This document shows, piece after piece, positions 52,219-61,113 of a stretch of 64,000 nt of DNA; within the stretch, counting starts at the first letter, position 1, and every line of letters starts with the position of its first letter. Under the pieces are notes generated by a model. It was not told where the DNA came from, made no database searches, and was given only the letters and a program-made list of their open reading frames with translations. Origin of the DNA: Adlercreutzia sp. ZJ304 (GTDB taxonomy: Bacteria > Actinomycetota > Coriobacteriia > Coriobacteriales > Eggerthellaceae); contig NZ_JAAKEG010000001.1 of the NCBI RefSeq assembly GCF_011039075.1, positions 124,001-188,000 on the forward strand. Direction: 5' to 3'. A program made the translations under genes and the position numbers.

Positions 52219-52224
52219 TATAAT
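52219..52224 (+). promoter_or_regulatory. Putative -10 box for the redox operon
   Basis: TATAAT lies 70 bases before the first redox gene. A weak TAGTAC sits 18 bases upstream. The -35 is poor, so an activator may be needed. Confidence 0.4.
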
Positions 52225-52293
52225 AATCGAAGCATGCACACAACACGTGCGTTTGTTGTCGTGCCATAAGAAACGAGGAGAAGAGGAAGGTAG

Positions 52294-55278
52294 ATGGCCG
52301 AGAATCCAAGCATTTTCGACGAAGACGTGCAATGCATAAAGTCGCTTTGCTATTTCTGCCATGCGAACTGCGGCGTGCTCGCTTACGTCAAAGATGGCGA
52401 TGTAATTAAGATCGAGGGTGATCCTAATTACTCAAGCCAAGGCGGTCTGTGCTGCCGCGGAACAAGTGCTCTGCTTCATGTAAACCATCCTGCTCGTATA
52501 AACCATGCATTAAAGCGTGTGGGCGAGAAAGGTGAAGGGAAATGGGAGCAGATACCCTACGATCAGGCGATTCAAGAGGTTGCCGATAAGCTAAATCAGA
52601 TCAAAGCTGAATCTGGAGCCGAAGCTGTGGCATCTGCGGGTGGCACCACGCGTACCGACGACTGGGCGCGTAGGCGCTTCCTTAACCAGTTCGGTACACC
52701 TAATGGCTTCCATAACGCGCTGCTGTGCTGGATTCCAACCTTCATGGCTGAAACTTGCGTTGCTGGTTGGTCGCCGTTTGAGACTGATTTGGGTGCTGCG
52801 CGTTCTCTTATTTTATGGGGCATGAATCCGGCTGCTTCCACTTTGGGCGGCATGCACGGATATACAGATCTGAAGCTAAACGGCATGAAGATGATAGTGG
52901 TTGATCCGCGTTATTCTGAGACTGCATCTAAAGCCGATTTGTGGCTGCCGCTGCGTCCCGGTTCTGACGCTGCACTTGCTTTAGCTATGCTGCATACCAT
53001 CATTTTTGAGGGAATGTATGACATCAACTTTGTTACCGAATGGTGCGAAGGTTTTGACGAGCTGCAAGATCACATGATCGATTACTCGCCTGAATGGGCT
53101 GAGCCTATCACATGGCTGCCGGCGGAGAAAATCCGTGAAGCTGCGCGCATGTATGCAATGAATCGTCCGGGCTGCATTCAATGGGGTTGCACGTGGGATC
53201 AAAACGGTTCCACTTCCACTACTGCAAGCCATGCTCTTGCGCTTATCCGCGCAATTTGCGGTAACTTAGATATTCCCGGCGGCGACGGTATGCCCGGTCC
53301 TGCGCTTAATTTCCTAACTGATGAAGAGCTAGAGCTTAATGAGCTGCTTCCCGAGGAAGTGAAGAGCAAGCAGATTGGTTCTGACAAGTTTAAGCTGACT
53401 AGCTGGCCCGGATATCAGATAATATCTGACAATGCGGTGCGTAAATGGGGCAAGACGCTTCCAACCGAGTGGTTCTGCGAGGCTCATGGTCCAAGCATCT
53501 TTAAGGCGATCCTTACGGGCGATCCGTATCAGGTGCGCGCTCTAATTTGTAACGCTACAAACCCCATTAACTCTTACGGCGATGCGAAGATGACGCTGGC
53601 TGCTTTGAAGAAAGTAGAGTTTTTGGTAGTTGTTGATTATTGGATGACTCCTACTGCTCTGCAAGCCGACTATATATTCCCGGCTGCTGGTGCGCTTGAG
53701 CGTCCTACTATCATTACACACTATGGTGCAACCGACTCTTTGATGGGTGGTCGTCGTGCCATACAGCCTAAGTATGATCGCCATACCGATATGGTGTTCT
53801 GGCGCAAACTTGGTCTTGCCTGCGGTCAAGATCCAGCAAATTGGCCATGGGAGACTGAAGAAGAAGCGTATTGGGCTGTTATCGAGCCTATGGGACTTCC
53901 AATCAATAATTACAACGAGTTTGTTGACAATGTACGTATGTACTTCCCGCCGCTGCATCAGACAAAGTACGTTCAAAATGGTGGTTTCTGGACTCCTTCT
54001 GGCAAGGTAGAGTGCAACTCTTCTATCCTGCGCGAACTAGGATATTCCGGTATGCCAATTTACACAGGTATGGCTGAAAGCGAACTGACAACACCTGAAG
54101 TTGCTGAAGAATATCCTATTGTTCTAACCACCGGTGGTGGTTTTATGCCATATCACCATTCCGAGCACTTCCAGATGCAGGGAATTCGTTATCTCTATCC
54201 CGATCCGTATTTCTGCATCAACCCCGACCTTGCAGATAAGCTAGATATCAAGCAGGGCGATTGGTGTTGGATTGAAACACGCCGCGGTCGTATTAAGATG
54301 CGTGCTGGTGTAGAGCCTATTGTTGACCCGCGTGTCGTTATGTGCCCGCGTGGTTGGTGGTTCCCCGAGCGCGATGGCGCGGCTGATCCCGACAATCCGT
54401 TTGGTTGCCTAGAGTCGAACGTAAACACTTTAACGTCTGTTGACGATTGGGATTGCGATCCTATGGGCGGTTCTTGGAACAACCGTGGTTTGATGTGCAA
54501 GGTGTACAAGTGCGGCGATCTGGATAATGTATTCCGTTCAGAAGACGCACAGTTCTCCATTCCGGGCTCGGCTAAAGAACCCGGCATTCATATGACTTAT
54601 TCGGAGATGAAGACTTGTCGTGAGCCTATTCCGTTTGAGAAGCCTGCGCCTACTAAAGAAGTGCCCGAGGGCTATGTTTGGACTTGGCAAGACGATCAGC
54701 TTTACCAGAAGGGTACCGGTTTCAAACTGGATGAATCTGGTTGGCTAATCGATCCGAAAGATAAGTCTTATGTAGATGCATACACCGGATGGCACTACGA
54801 TGCTAACCAACAGTGCCTAGTTGATACGTCAACCGGTAAGAAATACACGATGGATCGTCAAGAGATTCAAGAATTGGCTGGAGTGCGTCTGTATCCCGGC
54901 ACGGCTGAGGCTCCGTTTGAGATTACTAGCCAAGCTCTTATTTGGGACGCCGAAAAGGGCTACGCAACGTTTGCTGGTGCTAAGGGCGAAGGCAAGATTT
55001 TTAACCCCGATACTCAGTGGGTTATGGGAATAGAAGACAATGTCTATTATGACCAGCATATGGGTTATGCATACGATCCTAATGAGAACAATCTTGTAGA
55101 TATGGAAACCGGTGCACGCTACACCATGTCTTATGAGCCAATTAATGCAGGTGTGGCTGAAGCTCATGTTGAGGCTGATGCTGCGGCAGCTGCAATGGCA
55201 GACGCGGGCGATTATGCGGATGCGCAGGCTGCGGCTGAGGCATCTGATGAAATAGCTGCGGCGCAGGAGGAGGAATAA
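52294..55278 (+). CDS. Molybdopterin oxidoreductase catalytic subunit, acetylene-hydratase clade, with C-terminal repeat extension
   Basis: The 994-residue protein has an N-terminal [4Fe-4S] motif Cys19-x2-Cys22-x3-Cys26 with the fourth at 53/54, and no Tat signal, so it should face the cytoplasm. Cys145 in HNALLCWIPT aligns with the metal-ligand cysteine of acetylene hydratase, as do VVVDYWMTPTALQADYIFP and RGLMCKVYKC. The catalytic Asp after the second cluster cysteine of acetylene hydratase is His23 here. Residues about 780-994 are an added tail with two similar 29-residue Tyr-Asp repeats (826-854, 918-946) and an Ala/Asp/Glu end. It starts the operon. The substrate is unknown. Confidence 0.85.
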   Translation: MAENPSIFDEDVQCIKSLCYFCHANCGVLAYVKDGDVIKIEGDPNYSSQGGLCCRGTSALLHVNHPARINHALKRVGEKGEGKWEQIPYDQAIQEVADKLNQIKAESGAEAVASAGGTTRTDDWARRRFLNQFGTPNGFHNALLCWIPTFMAETCVAGWSPFETDLGAARSLILWGMNPAASTLGGMHGYTDLKLNGMKMIVVDPRYSETASKADLWLPLRPGSDAALALAMLHTIIFEGMYDINFVTEWCEGFDELQDHMIDYSPEWAEPITWLPAEKIREAARMYAMNRPGCIQWGCTWDQNGSTSTTASHALALIRAICGNLDIPGGDGMPGPALNFLTDEELELNELLPEEVKSKQIGSDKFKLTSWPGYQIISDNAVRKWGKTLPTEWFCEAHGPSIFKAILTGDPYQVRALICNATNPINSYGDAKMTLAALKKVEFLVVVDYWMTPTALQADYIFPAAGALERPTIITHYGATDSLMGGRRAIQPKYDRHTDMVFWRKLGLACGQDPANWPWETEEEAYWAVIEPMGLPINNYNEFVDNVRMYFPPLHQTKYVQNGGFWTPSGKVECNSSILRELGYSGMPIYTGMAESELTTPEVAEEYPIVLTTGGGFMPYHHSEHFQMQGIRYLYPDPYFCINPDLADKLDIKQGDWCWIETRRGRIKMRAGVEPIVDPRVVMCPRGWWFPERDGAADPDNPFGCLESNVNTLTSVDDWDCDPMGGSWNNRGLMCKVYKCGDLDNVFRSEDAQFSIPGSAKEPGIHMTYSEMKTCREPIPFEKPAPTKEVPEGYVWTWQDDQLYQKGTGFKLDESGWLIDPKDKSYVDAYTGWHYDANQQCLVDTSTGKKYTMDRQEIQELAGVRLYPGTAEAPFEITSQALIWDAEKGYATFAGAKGEGKIFNPDTQWVMGIEDNVYYDQHMGYAYDPNENNLVDMETGARYTMSYEPINAGVAEAHVEADAAAAAMADAGDYADAQAAAEASDEIAAAQEEE

Positions 55279-55859
55279 TGACAAGATACGTCATGGTCAT
55301 AGATCAGCGGCGCTGCATTGGGTGCCAATCCTGCACCGTTGCTTGCCGCACATGGAACGAGCTTCCGCTCGATATCATCTATAATCCGGTTCTAACTGAA
55401 GGCGTTAAAGGCGAATGGCCTAACGTTCATCGTAACTGGATTCCTACGCTGTGCATGCATTGCGAGAAGCCAGCTTGTGTTCCTTGTTGTCCTACTGGAG
55501 CTAGCCAGCAAGATGACGACGGCACTGTCTGGATTGATTACGACAAATGCATGGCTTGTCTTGCATGTGTTAATGCGTGTCCTTACGGCATGCGTGATCA
55601 GTCGAAGCTGCAACCTGCATTGCATCGCTTTGTGCGCAAGTGCACTTTCTGCCGCGATCGTCGCCAGAATGAACCCGGTCGCGATCCGTATTGCGTACAG
55701 ACTTGCCATCAGAAGGCTCGTATCTTTGGTGACTTGGATGATCCCGAATCAGAAGTATCGAAACTTATCGGCTCTGTAGAGACATTCCGTCTTCTCGAAG
55801 ATATGGGTACTGGTCCGCAAATTTACTACATTCCTGACCTTGGAGGTACGGCAAAATGA
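55278..55859 (+). CDS. Four-cluster ferredoxin electron-transfer subunit (DmsB/PsrB-like)
   Basis: The 193-residue protein carries four [4Fe-4S] cysteine groups: RCIGCQSCTVAC, LCMHCEKPACVPCCP, KCMACLACVNACP and KCTFCRDR...CVQTC. It passes electrons between the molybdopterin subunit and the NrfD membrane subunit. It overlaps the catalytic gene by one base and the nrfD gene by four, so the three are translated together. Confidence 0.92.
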   Translation: MTRYVMVIDQRRCIGCQSCTVACRTWNELPLDIIYNPVLTEGVKGEWPNVHRNWIPTLCMHCEKPACVPCCPTGASQQDDDGTVWIDYDKCMACLACVNACPYGMRDQSKLQPALHRFVRKCTFCRDRRQNEPGRDPYCVQTCHQKARIFGDLDDPESEVSKLIGSVETFRLLEDMGTGPQIYYIPDLGGTAK

Positions 55860-56857
55860 GACATCACTTTTGGAAATGGCCGATACCCGTTTATCTGTTC
55901 CTCGGAGGCTTGGGCGGCGGCATCTTCTGCCTCTCAGCTGTTCTATCTCTCATCTTGTTTCCGGGAATTGAGGCGGTTCCTACGGCTTTGGCATGGCCGT
56001 GCTTCATCGGTATCTGCTGCCTTGGCTTTGGCTGCTTGATGTTGGTGGCCGACCTTGGGCAACCTATGGTTTTTTATCGCGCGTTTGTAAAGAGCACAAG
56101 CGTTCTTGCTTGGGGTGCTAGATTGCTGACTGTATGCATGATTTTTGGTCTGCTTTGGTTTGTAAGCTATGTGCCTTGGGATTGGTTTAGACCAGTCGCT
56201 GACCTGTTCGTCTTCTTCCGCGGATTAAACCTTGCTATTGCTGGTATCGCAGGCACTTGCATCATGCTATACACTGGCATCTTCCTGTCTACCTTGAAAT
56301 CTCATGCATTTTGGGCTACTCCGGCATTGCCAGTGCTGTTCACCATCTCTGCTCTTTCTACCGCATGCGCAGCCATAGCGCTGTCTATTGGATGGTGGCC
56401 CGCAACCACTTCTATATTTACAGAGGCTGGAGTAATGAACATTCTTGCATCTCAAGAGTGCAAGCACATTCTGCATACTGTAGATGTTGTTTTGGTTGTT
56501 TGTGAAATAGTGGTATTACTTGTTATGGTGCTTTCTTTCTTGGGTGCTGGCAACAAGACTGCAAATAAGGTTGCTCACAAGTGGGTACACGGTTCTTATG
56601 CACTTGCTTTCTGGGGCGGCATGATAGCGGTTGGCTTGGTTTTGCCTGAGCTAATGTACATATTCCTTGATGGCACCATTGCATCAAGTGTTATTGCTCC
56701 TGTGTTTGTGCTTTTTGGTGGCTGCCTGCTTCGCTTTATGGTGGTCAACAGCGACGAGCGTGCACCGCTTCCGGGTGAGAATGAATACTTCAACAAGGTT
56801 GCTAAGCGCGATGCTGAGTTTGTTACAAAATGGACTTACGGAGAAAATATCTACTAA
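55856..56857 (+). CDS. NrfD/PsrC-like membrane quinone-reactive subunit
   Basis: The 333-residue integral membrane protein has 8-9 hydrophobic helices and the NrfD opening WPIPVYLFLGGLGGGIFCLSA, with LVADLGQPMVFYRAF and LYTGIFLSTLKSHAFW. NrfD/PsrC subunits exchange electrons with menaquinone. With no Tat signal on the catalytic subunit, the complex should sit on the cytoplasmic face. A strong hairpin follows the gene. Confidence 0.9.
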   Translation: MRHHFWKWPIPVYLFLGGLGGGIFCLSAVLSLILFPGIEAVPTALAWPCFIGICCLGFGCLMLVADLGQPMVFYRAFVKSTSVLAWGARLLTVCMIFGLLWFVSYVPWDWFRPVADLFVFFRGLNLAIAGIAGTCIMLYTGIFLSTLKSHAFWATPALPVLFTISALSTACAAIALSIGWWPATTSIFTEAGVMNILASQECKHILHTVDVVLVVCEIVVLLVMVLSFLGAGNKTANKVAHKWVHGSYALAFWGGMIAVGLVLPELMYIFLDGTIASSVIAPVFVLFGGCLLRFMVVNSDERAPLPGENEYFNKVAKRDAEFVTKWTYGENIY

Positions 56858-56900
56858 GATAAACATTTCGTATGTTGCAGCCTTAATAGGTTGAGTTGTA

Positions 56901-56932
56901 ACGAGGAGGGGACCAAAAGGTCCTTTCCTCGT
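56901..56932 (+). terminator. Intercistronic hairpin after nrfD
   Basis: Bases 56901-56914 and 56919-56932 pair over all 14 positions around an AAAA loop, with two G-U pairs that exist only in plus-strand RNA. TTTATGG follows. It ends 15 bases before the HdrB-like start, so it may be an attenuator or an mRNA-stabilising stem. Confidence 0.6.
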
Positions 56933-56947
56933 TTATGGGGGGCTTCT

Positions 56948-57919
56948 GTGGTAGATTTTGAATTCATTGATGCATTGACCGGCGATAAAGTTGGTCTTAT
57001 TTACACGCAAGGGCAAGCTGCTCTCGCAAAAGTAGATGGCAATGTGCCAAATTGTAAATCTATATTTTTCTCCGGTTGTTCGCTTTTGAATTATGCTATG
57101 CCGTTAGTTCCAGCAATTTATAACACCTTGCTAGATGCTGGGGAAGTTGATGGATTATCGGTTTTGTGCTGCGGCAAAATACTAAGTTATGAACCTAATG
57201 GCGATGTGTTGCGTGCAAGTTTTGAGGATGAACTGCGCAATGTTGTTGCCGCAACAAGCATAAAGCGGTTCGTTTGTGCTTGTCCAAATTGCGTGAAGGC
57301 ACTTCGCGATGCATTTTCTAAAGATGTTCGCACGAAAGATATCGCAATAGATGTTTTACCGCAGACACTTGCTGATATCGGCTATAAGCTAAATCCCAAA
57401 ACATGTGCTCGACTGATTAAAGGGGATGAAAATGCGGAGGTGCTATTCTGTCCGCACGATTCTTGCCCAGATAGAGAGTCCGGCGATTTTGCACGTGGAT
57501 TGCGGGCTCTTATACCAGATGGTATGTGGGCTGATCCTAAACATGCTTGGAGACGATCTGTTTGTTGTGGGTCATTGCCGCGCGCTGCAGGAAAATTTAA
57601 GCAGGCTGATAAGTGTGCCGACATTAATGGTCGCGAAGCGCTAGAAGTAGGCTCTGACGCAATTATTACGGCATGTATGAGCTGCGATTTCCAACTAAAT
57701 ATGGCACAGCCTCATATTCAATGTGTTCACTATTTGGAAATGCTATATGATTGGCGCATAAATTGGTCGCAAGTAGGCGACATGATGAAACTACGCTTTT
57801 TGTTTAATGATACATTAGGAGTCATAGATAGCTCTAATACTCAGCGCTTGTTTGAGGGTATGAGTTCGTCTGTTCTCGATAATGTTGAGGACGATTGTGA
57901 TGAGTGTAGAATCGATTAG
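56948..57919 (+). CDS. HdrB-like CCG-domain iron-sulfur protein
   Basis: The 323-residue protein has two CCG domains: SIFFSGCSLLNYAMP...LSVLCCGK (about residues 38-78) and VLFCPHDSCPDRE...RRSVCCGSLPRA...ITACMSCDFQ (about 165-260). CCG domains of HdrB bind non-cubane [4Fe-4S] clusters that reduce disulfides or act as bifurcation hubs. No HdrA or HdrC gene is here. I take the GTG at 56948, after TGGGGGG, rather than the longer frame. It lies between the two molybdopterin subunits and may pass electrons to a thiol or a protein partner. Confidence 0.8.
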   Translation: MVDFEFIDALTGDKVGLIYTQGQAALAKVDGNVPNCKSIFFSGCSLLNYAMPLVPAIYNTLLDAGEVDGLSVLCCGKILSYEPNGDVLRASFEDELRNVVAATSIKRFVCACPNCVKALRDAFSKDVRTKDIAIDVLPQTLADIGYKLNPKTCARLIKGDENAEVLFCPHDSCPDRESGDFARGLRALIPDGMWADPKHAWRRSVCCGSLPRAAGKFKQADKCADINGREALEVGSDAIITACMSCDFQLNMAQPHIQCVHYLEMLYDWRINWSQVGDMMKLRFLFNDTLGVIDSSNTQRLFEGMSSSVLDNVEDDCDECRID

Positions 57920-57931
57920 ATAGAGCGGCGA

Positions 57932-60181
57932 ATGTCTGAGAATATACTGAAGACAAATTGTCATTTCTGTGGATACCTTTGCGGATTGTTGGCAACTGTT
58001 AAGGACGGTCGAGTAATTAATCTTGAGCCCGATCCAAGTCGCTATCCTTACGACGAACGCATTTTGGCTGGTTGTCATCGCTGGAAAAAGAATCTGGACA
58101 TTTTAGATGGTGCCGATCGGGTGAATTATCCCTTGAAGCGAACAGGGGAGCGAGGATCTGGTCAGTGGATGCGCGTATCTTGGGATGAGGCGCTGGATGA
58201 TATCGCAAATCGTCTTAGTGCTTTGAAGCAAGAATATGGTGCAGGCGTTTTAGCTTCTATGATAGGAGGACCGCATACATCGTTTTGGCCGCTGCATAGA
58301 TTTATGACTTTGTTTGGTTCGCCGAACAATATGGGGATAGGGCAAATTTGTTGGAATCCTCGTATCTGGATGGATGTAATAACATTTGGATGGACGGTGG
58401 AAGCTGACATACGCCCAGAAACCGGGTGTGTGTTTATTTGGGGAACGAATCCTGCCGAATCTGACAATTCAGTATTTTGGCGCACCCTTTTGAAAGTTGG
58501 AAAATCGGCGGACACGAAGCTGGTGGTAATTGATCCTCGTTTGACACGTACTGCGAAAGCTGCTGACTTATGGTTGTCGCCCAAACCGGGGACCGACTGC
58601 ACACTGGCTCTATCGATGTTGAACGTGATAATAGAGCACGAACTATACGATAAGCAGTTTGTTGATGAATGGTGTCATGGTTTCGATGAGCTGGTTGAGC
58701 ATATTAAGCCTTATACGCCAGAATATGCTGAGAGTATCTGCGGCATCGCGGCTGAAGATATATGCAAAGCGGCATCTTGGTTCGCAAGCCTTGCTCCTAG
58801 CGCTTTAATATCTGGCAGAGGTATAGATCAGGTGGGTCAATCTGTAGCGCCAACACACAGAGCAATTTGTTGTTTGCGGGCTATAACTGGCAATATAGAT
58901 GTTCCGGGTTCTTGTGTTATAGCCGAAGGTAGCGATTTTGTAAGCGAAGCCGATCTTGAGCTAACGCTTCAACACATGGATGAGTTATCCAAGTTGTGCC
59001 TGAATACAAAGTATACGCCTCTGCAATGTTATGAGGGCTATAAGCAGGTGGAAGCGCTGACCGAGAAAGCAGGACGAAAGCTGCCGGTTCGATATCTTAC
59101 ATCAGCCCATCCCGATTTGGTTTTGCGCGCTATGGAGACATCTGAGCCGTATGCGGTTCGTGCTTTAATAGTAGAGGCTACAAATCCACTACTCACATAT
59201 GCTGATACGCATCGTGTATACAATGCCCTTATGGGACTCGACTTAATTGTGGTGCTCGATTATTACATGACTCCTACCGCTCAAATTGCTGACTATGTGC
59301 TTCCTTCAGCTGCTGCTATTGAGCGACCTACATTTCAGGCACATGGAGGGGTGGGAAATATTGCTTATGGTGGGGCGGCAGCTGTAAAGCCTTATTATGA
59401 AAGAAAAACTGACTACGACATATTCCGTGCCTTGGGTATTAGATTAGGGCAAAAGGAAAATTGGCGTAGCGCTACATTTGAGCAAGCGTGCAGTCAAACT
59501 TTGGCTCCTGCTGGAATGTCGTGGGAAGAATACTGCGAACAGGGGTTGTATTTTAGACCACCGGGTTATATGAAGCATTTAATGACCGATGATGAAATGC
59601 GTCCATTTGGTTTTGCTACTACTACTGGCAAAATAGAGCTTGCAAGCGAACTATTACCAAAATTGGGTGGACAGAGATTGCCTGAGTCCGGGCATGCCAG
59701 ACAGCTTTGTTCGTCGGAGTTCATTACTGAAAAGGAATGCGATAACTGGATGCATCTATATCTGATTACGGGTGGCAGAAAGCAGCCCTACAACGCTTCT
59801 ATGTATATGAATATTCCATCTTTTAGAAAGATGCGTCCTTATCCTGAAGTAGAAATGAATGAAGTTACGGCGAATAGGCTTGGGGTTAAACTTGGTGATA
59901 GTGTAATATTGGCAACTGACAATGGGCAAGCCGCTTTCAAAGTAGTAATTGCTTCTATGGCAGATGATTTAATTCATGCCGATTACGGTTGGTGGCACCC
60001 CGAATGGGGAGATGATGGTCGATTGGGTGGAATGTGGGAGAGCAACATAAACTGCTTGACATCGTGTTCGCTTGATCAATCGGAGGCTCTTATTGGTACA
60101 TGGTCGTACAATGCGCTGGATTGTATGGCAAAGAAACTAGATAAAGTACTTAGCTGGGATGAGCCGAGTACCGATATGTAA
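57932..60181 (+). CDS. Second molybdopterin oxidoreductase catalytic subunit
   Basis: The 749-residue protein has cluster cysteines Cys10-x2-Cys13-x3-Cys17 and Cys48 (LAGCHRW), no Tat signal, and a likely metal ligand Cys140 in GQICWNPR. VVLDYYMTPTAQIADYVLP and HADYGWWHPEWGDDG are family blocks. It is related to the 994-residue subunit but lacks its long tail, and it has Gly14 where acetylene hydratase has its catalytic Asp. It follows the HdrB-like gene by 12 bases. No separate ferredoxin or membrane subunit accompanies it, so it may use those of the first enzyme or couple to the HdrB-like protein. Confidence 0.85.
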   Translation: MSENILKTNCHFCGYLCGLLATVKDGRVINLEPDPSRYPYDERILAGCHRWKKNLDILDGADRVNYPLKRTGERGSGQWMRVSWDEALDDIANRLSALKQEYGAGVLASMIGGPHTSFWPLHRFMTLFGSPNNMGIGQICWNPRIWMDVITFGWTVEADIRPETGCVFIWGTNPAESDNSVFWRTLLKVGKSADTKLVVIDPRLTRTAKAADLWLSPKPGTDCTLALSMLNVIIEHELYDKQFVDEWCHGFDELVEHIKPYTPEYAESICGIAAEDICKAASWFASLAPSALISGRGIDQVGQSVAPTHRAICCLRAITGNIDVPGSCVIAEGSDFVSEADLELTLQHMDELSKLCLNTKYTPLQCYEGYKQVEALTEKAGRKLPVRYLTSAHPDLVLRAMETSEPYAVRALIVEATNPLLTYADTHRVYNALMGLDLIVVLDYYMTPTAQIADYVLPSAAAIERPTFQAHGGVGNIAYGGAAAVKPYYERKTDYDIFRALGIRLGQKENWRSATFEQACSQTLAPAGMSWEEYCEQGLYFRPPGYMKHLMTDDEMRPFGFATTTGKIELASELLPKLGGQRLPESGHARQLCSSEFITEKECDNWMHLYLITGGRKQPYNASMYMNIPSFRKMRPYPEVEMNEVTANRLGVKLGDSVILATDNGQAAFKVVIASMADDLIHADYGWWHPEWGDDGRLGGMWESNINCLTSCSLDQSEALIGTWSYNALDCMAKKLDKVLSWDEPSTDM

Positions 60182-60190
60182 GGAGATAAC

Positions 60191-61060
60191 GTGGCGGATA
60201 GAAAGCAGGCGCTTCTGGTTTTTAGCAAACCTCCAATTCCCGGAATGGTTAAAACTCGCATGACTAAAAAAAACGGTGGATTTTTAACCGATGAACAAGC
60301 TGCGCAATTTTTCAAATTATGCCTATACGATGTGTGCGAAGCAAGCATGCAGGCTTTGATGGAGCTGCAAGCTGAAAATGATGCGCTAGTTGAATCTGAT
60401 CCAACAGCCGATCGTATAACCTACGATTTCTTTATATCTACAACACCTGAATCTAACTTACCTATAATGCGTGATACGTTTGATGCTATAGGTCCTTGGC
60501 CGATGGAGATACACTACATAACAGATTCTGGTGCAACGTTCGATGATCATTTTGATGATGCATTTCACCAAATATTTGAAATGGGATATGAGCATATAGT
60601 ATCTGTTGGTGGCGATATTCCCACTATGCCAAAATCGCACGTTACTCAGGCATTTCAGTGGCTTGATTACTATCATGCACAAGGAACACCCGGTTTTGTG
60701 TGCGCACCGTGTCAAGAGTGTGGCACCTCTCTTGTAGGCTTTTCGAGCGATACTCCGATAAATCATCAAGGAGTCTATTACAACAAAAATGGTGTAGCTG
60801 CCTTAGATGCCTATATGGCGAAAACGGCAAAAATGAACATCCCCGTTTCTTATTTTTCGCCAATTGCCGACATTGATGAAAAGGTAGATTTAGCACACGC
60901 CATATCTTGCATGAGAGCAATAGAGCAAGCTGCGCAATATCAACATGAGCTGTTTATTCCAAGTCGCGTGCTTCGCTGGGTTGACTTTATGGGAATTACT
61001 GTAAGCACGCCGCCTAATGAAGAGCATGATCCGCGTCAGTATATCGACTCTGAAAATTAG
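60191..61060 (+). CDS. DUF2064 / TIGR04282-type glycosyltransferase
   Basis: The 289-residue protein begins ALLVFSKPPIPGMVKTRM, the start of the DUF2064 GT-A fold. It has VSVGGDIPTMPKSHV (nucleotide-sugar/metal site) and FSPIADIDEKVDL near the end. Members are often beside radical SAM genes, as here, and some are tied to arsenosugar synthesis. The donor and acceptor here are unknown. GTG start at 60191 with AAGGAG upstream. Confidence 0.78.
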   Translation: MADRKQALLVFSKPPIPGMVKTRMTKKNGGFLTDEQAAQFFKLCLYDVCEASMQALMELQAENDALVESDPTADRITYDFFISTTPESNLPIMRDTFDAIGPWPMEIHYITDSGATFDDHFDDAFHQIFEMGYEHIVSVGGDIPTMPKSHVTQAFQWLDYYHAQGTPGFVCAPCQECGTSLVGFSSDTPINHQGVYYNKNGVAALDAYMAKTAKMNIPVSYFSPIADIDEKVDLAHAISCMRAIEQAAQYQHELFIPSRVLRWVDFMGITVSTPPNEEHDPRQYIDSEN

Positions 61061-61113
61061 GAATTTACCTAGAAACTTTAACATTACAAATTCGCTATTG
61101 AAGTAGGGAAAAT

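Noticed and set aside
52294-55278. Acetylene hydratase proper
   Set aside because: The catalytic Asp after the second cluster cysteine is His here, and the gene sits with ferredoxin and NrfD subunits, which the hydratase does not need.
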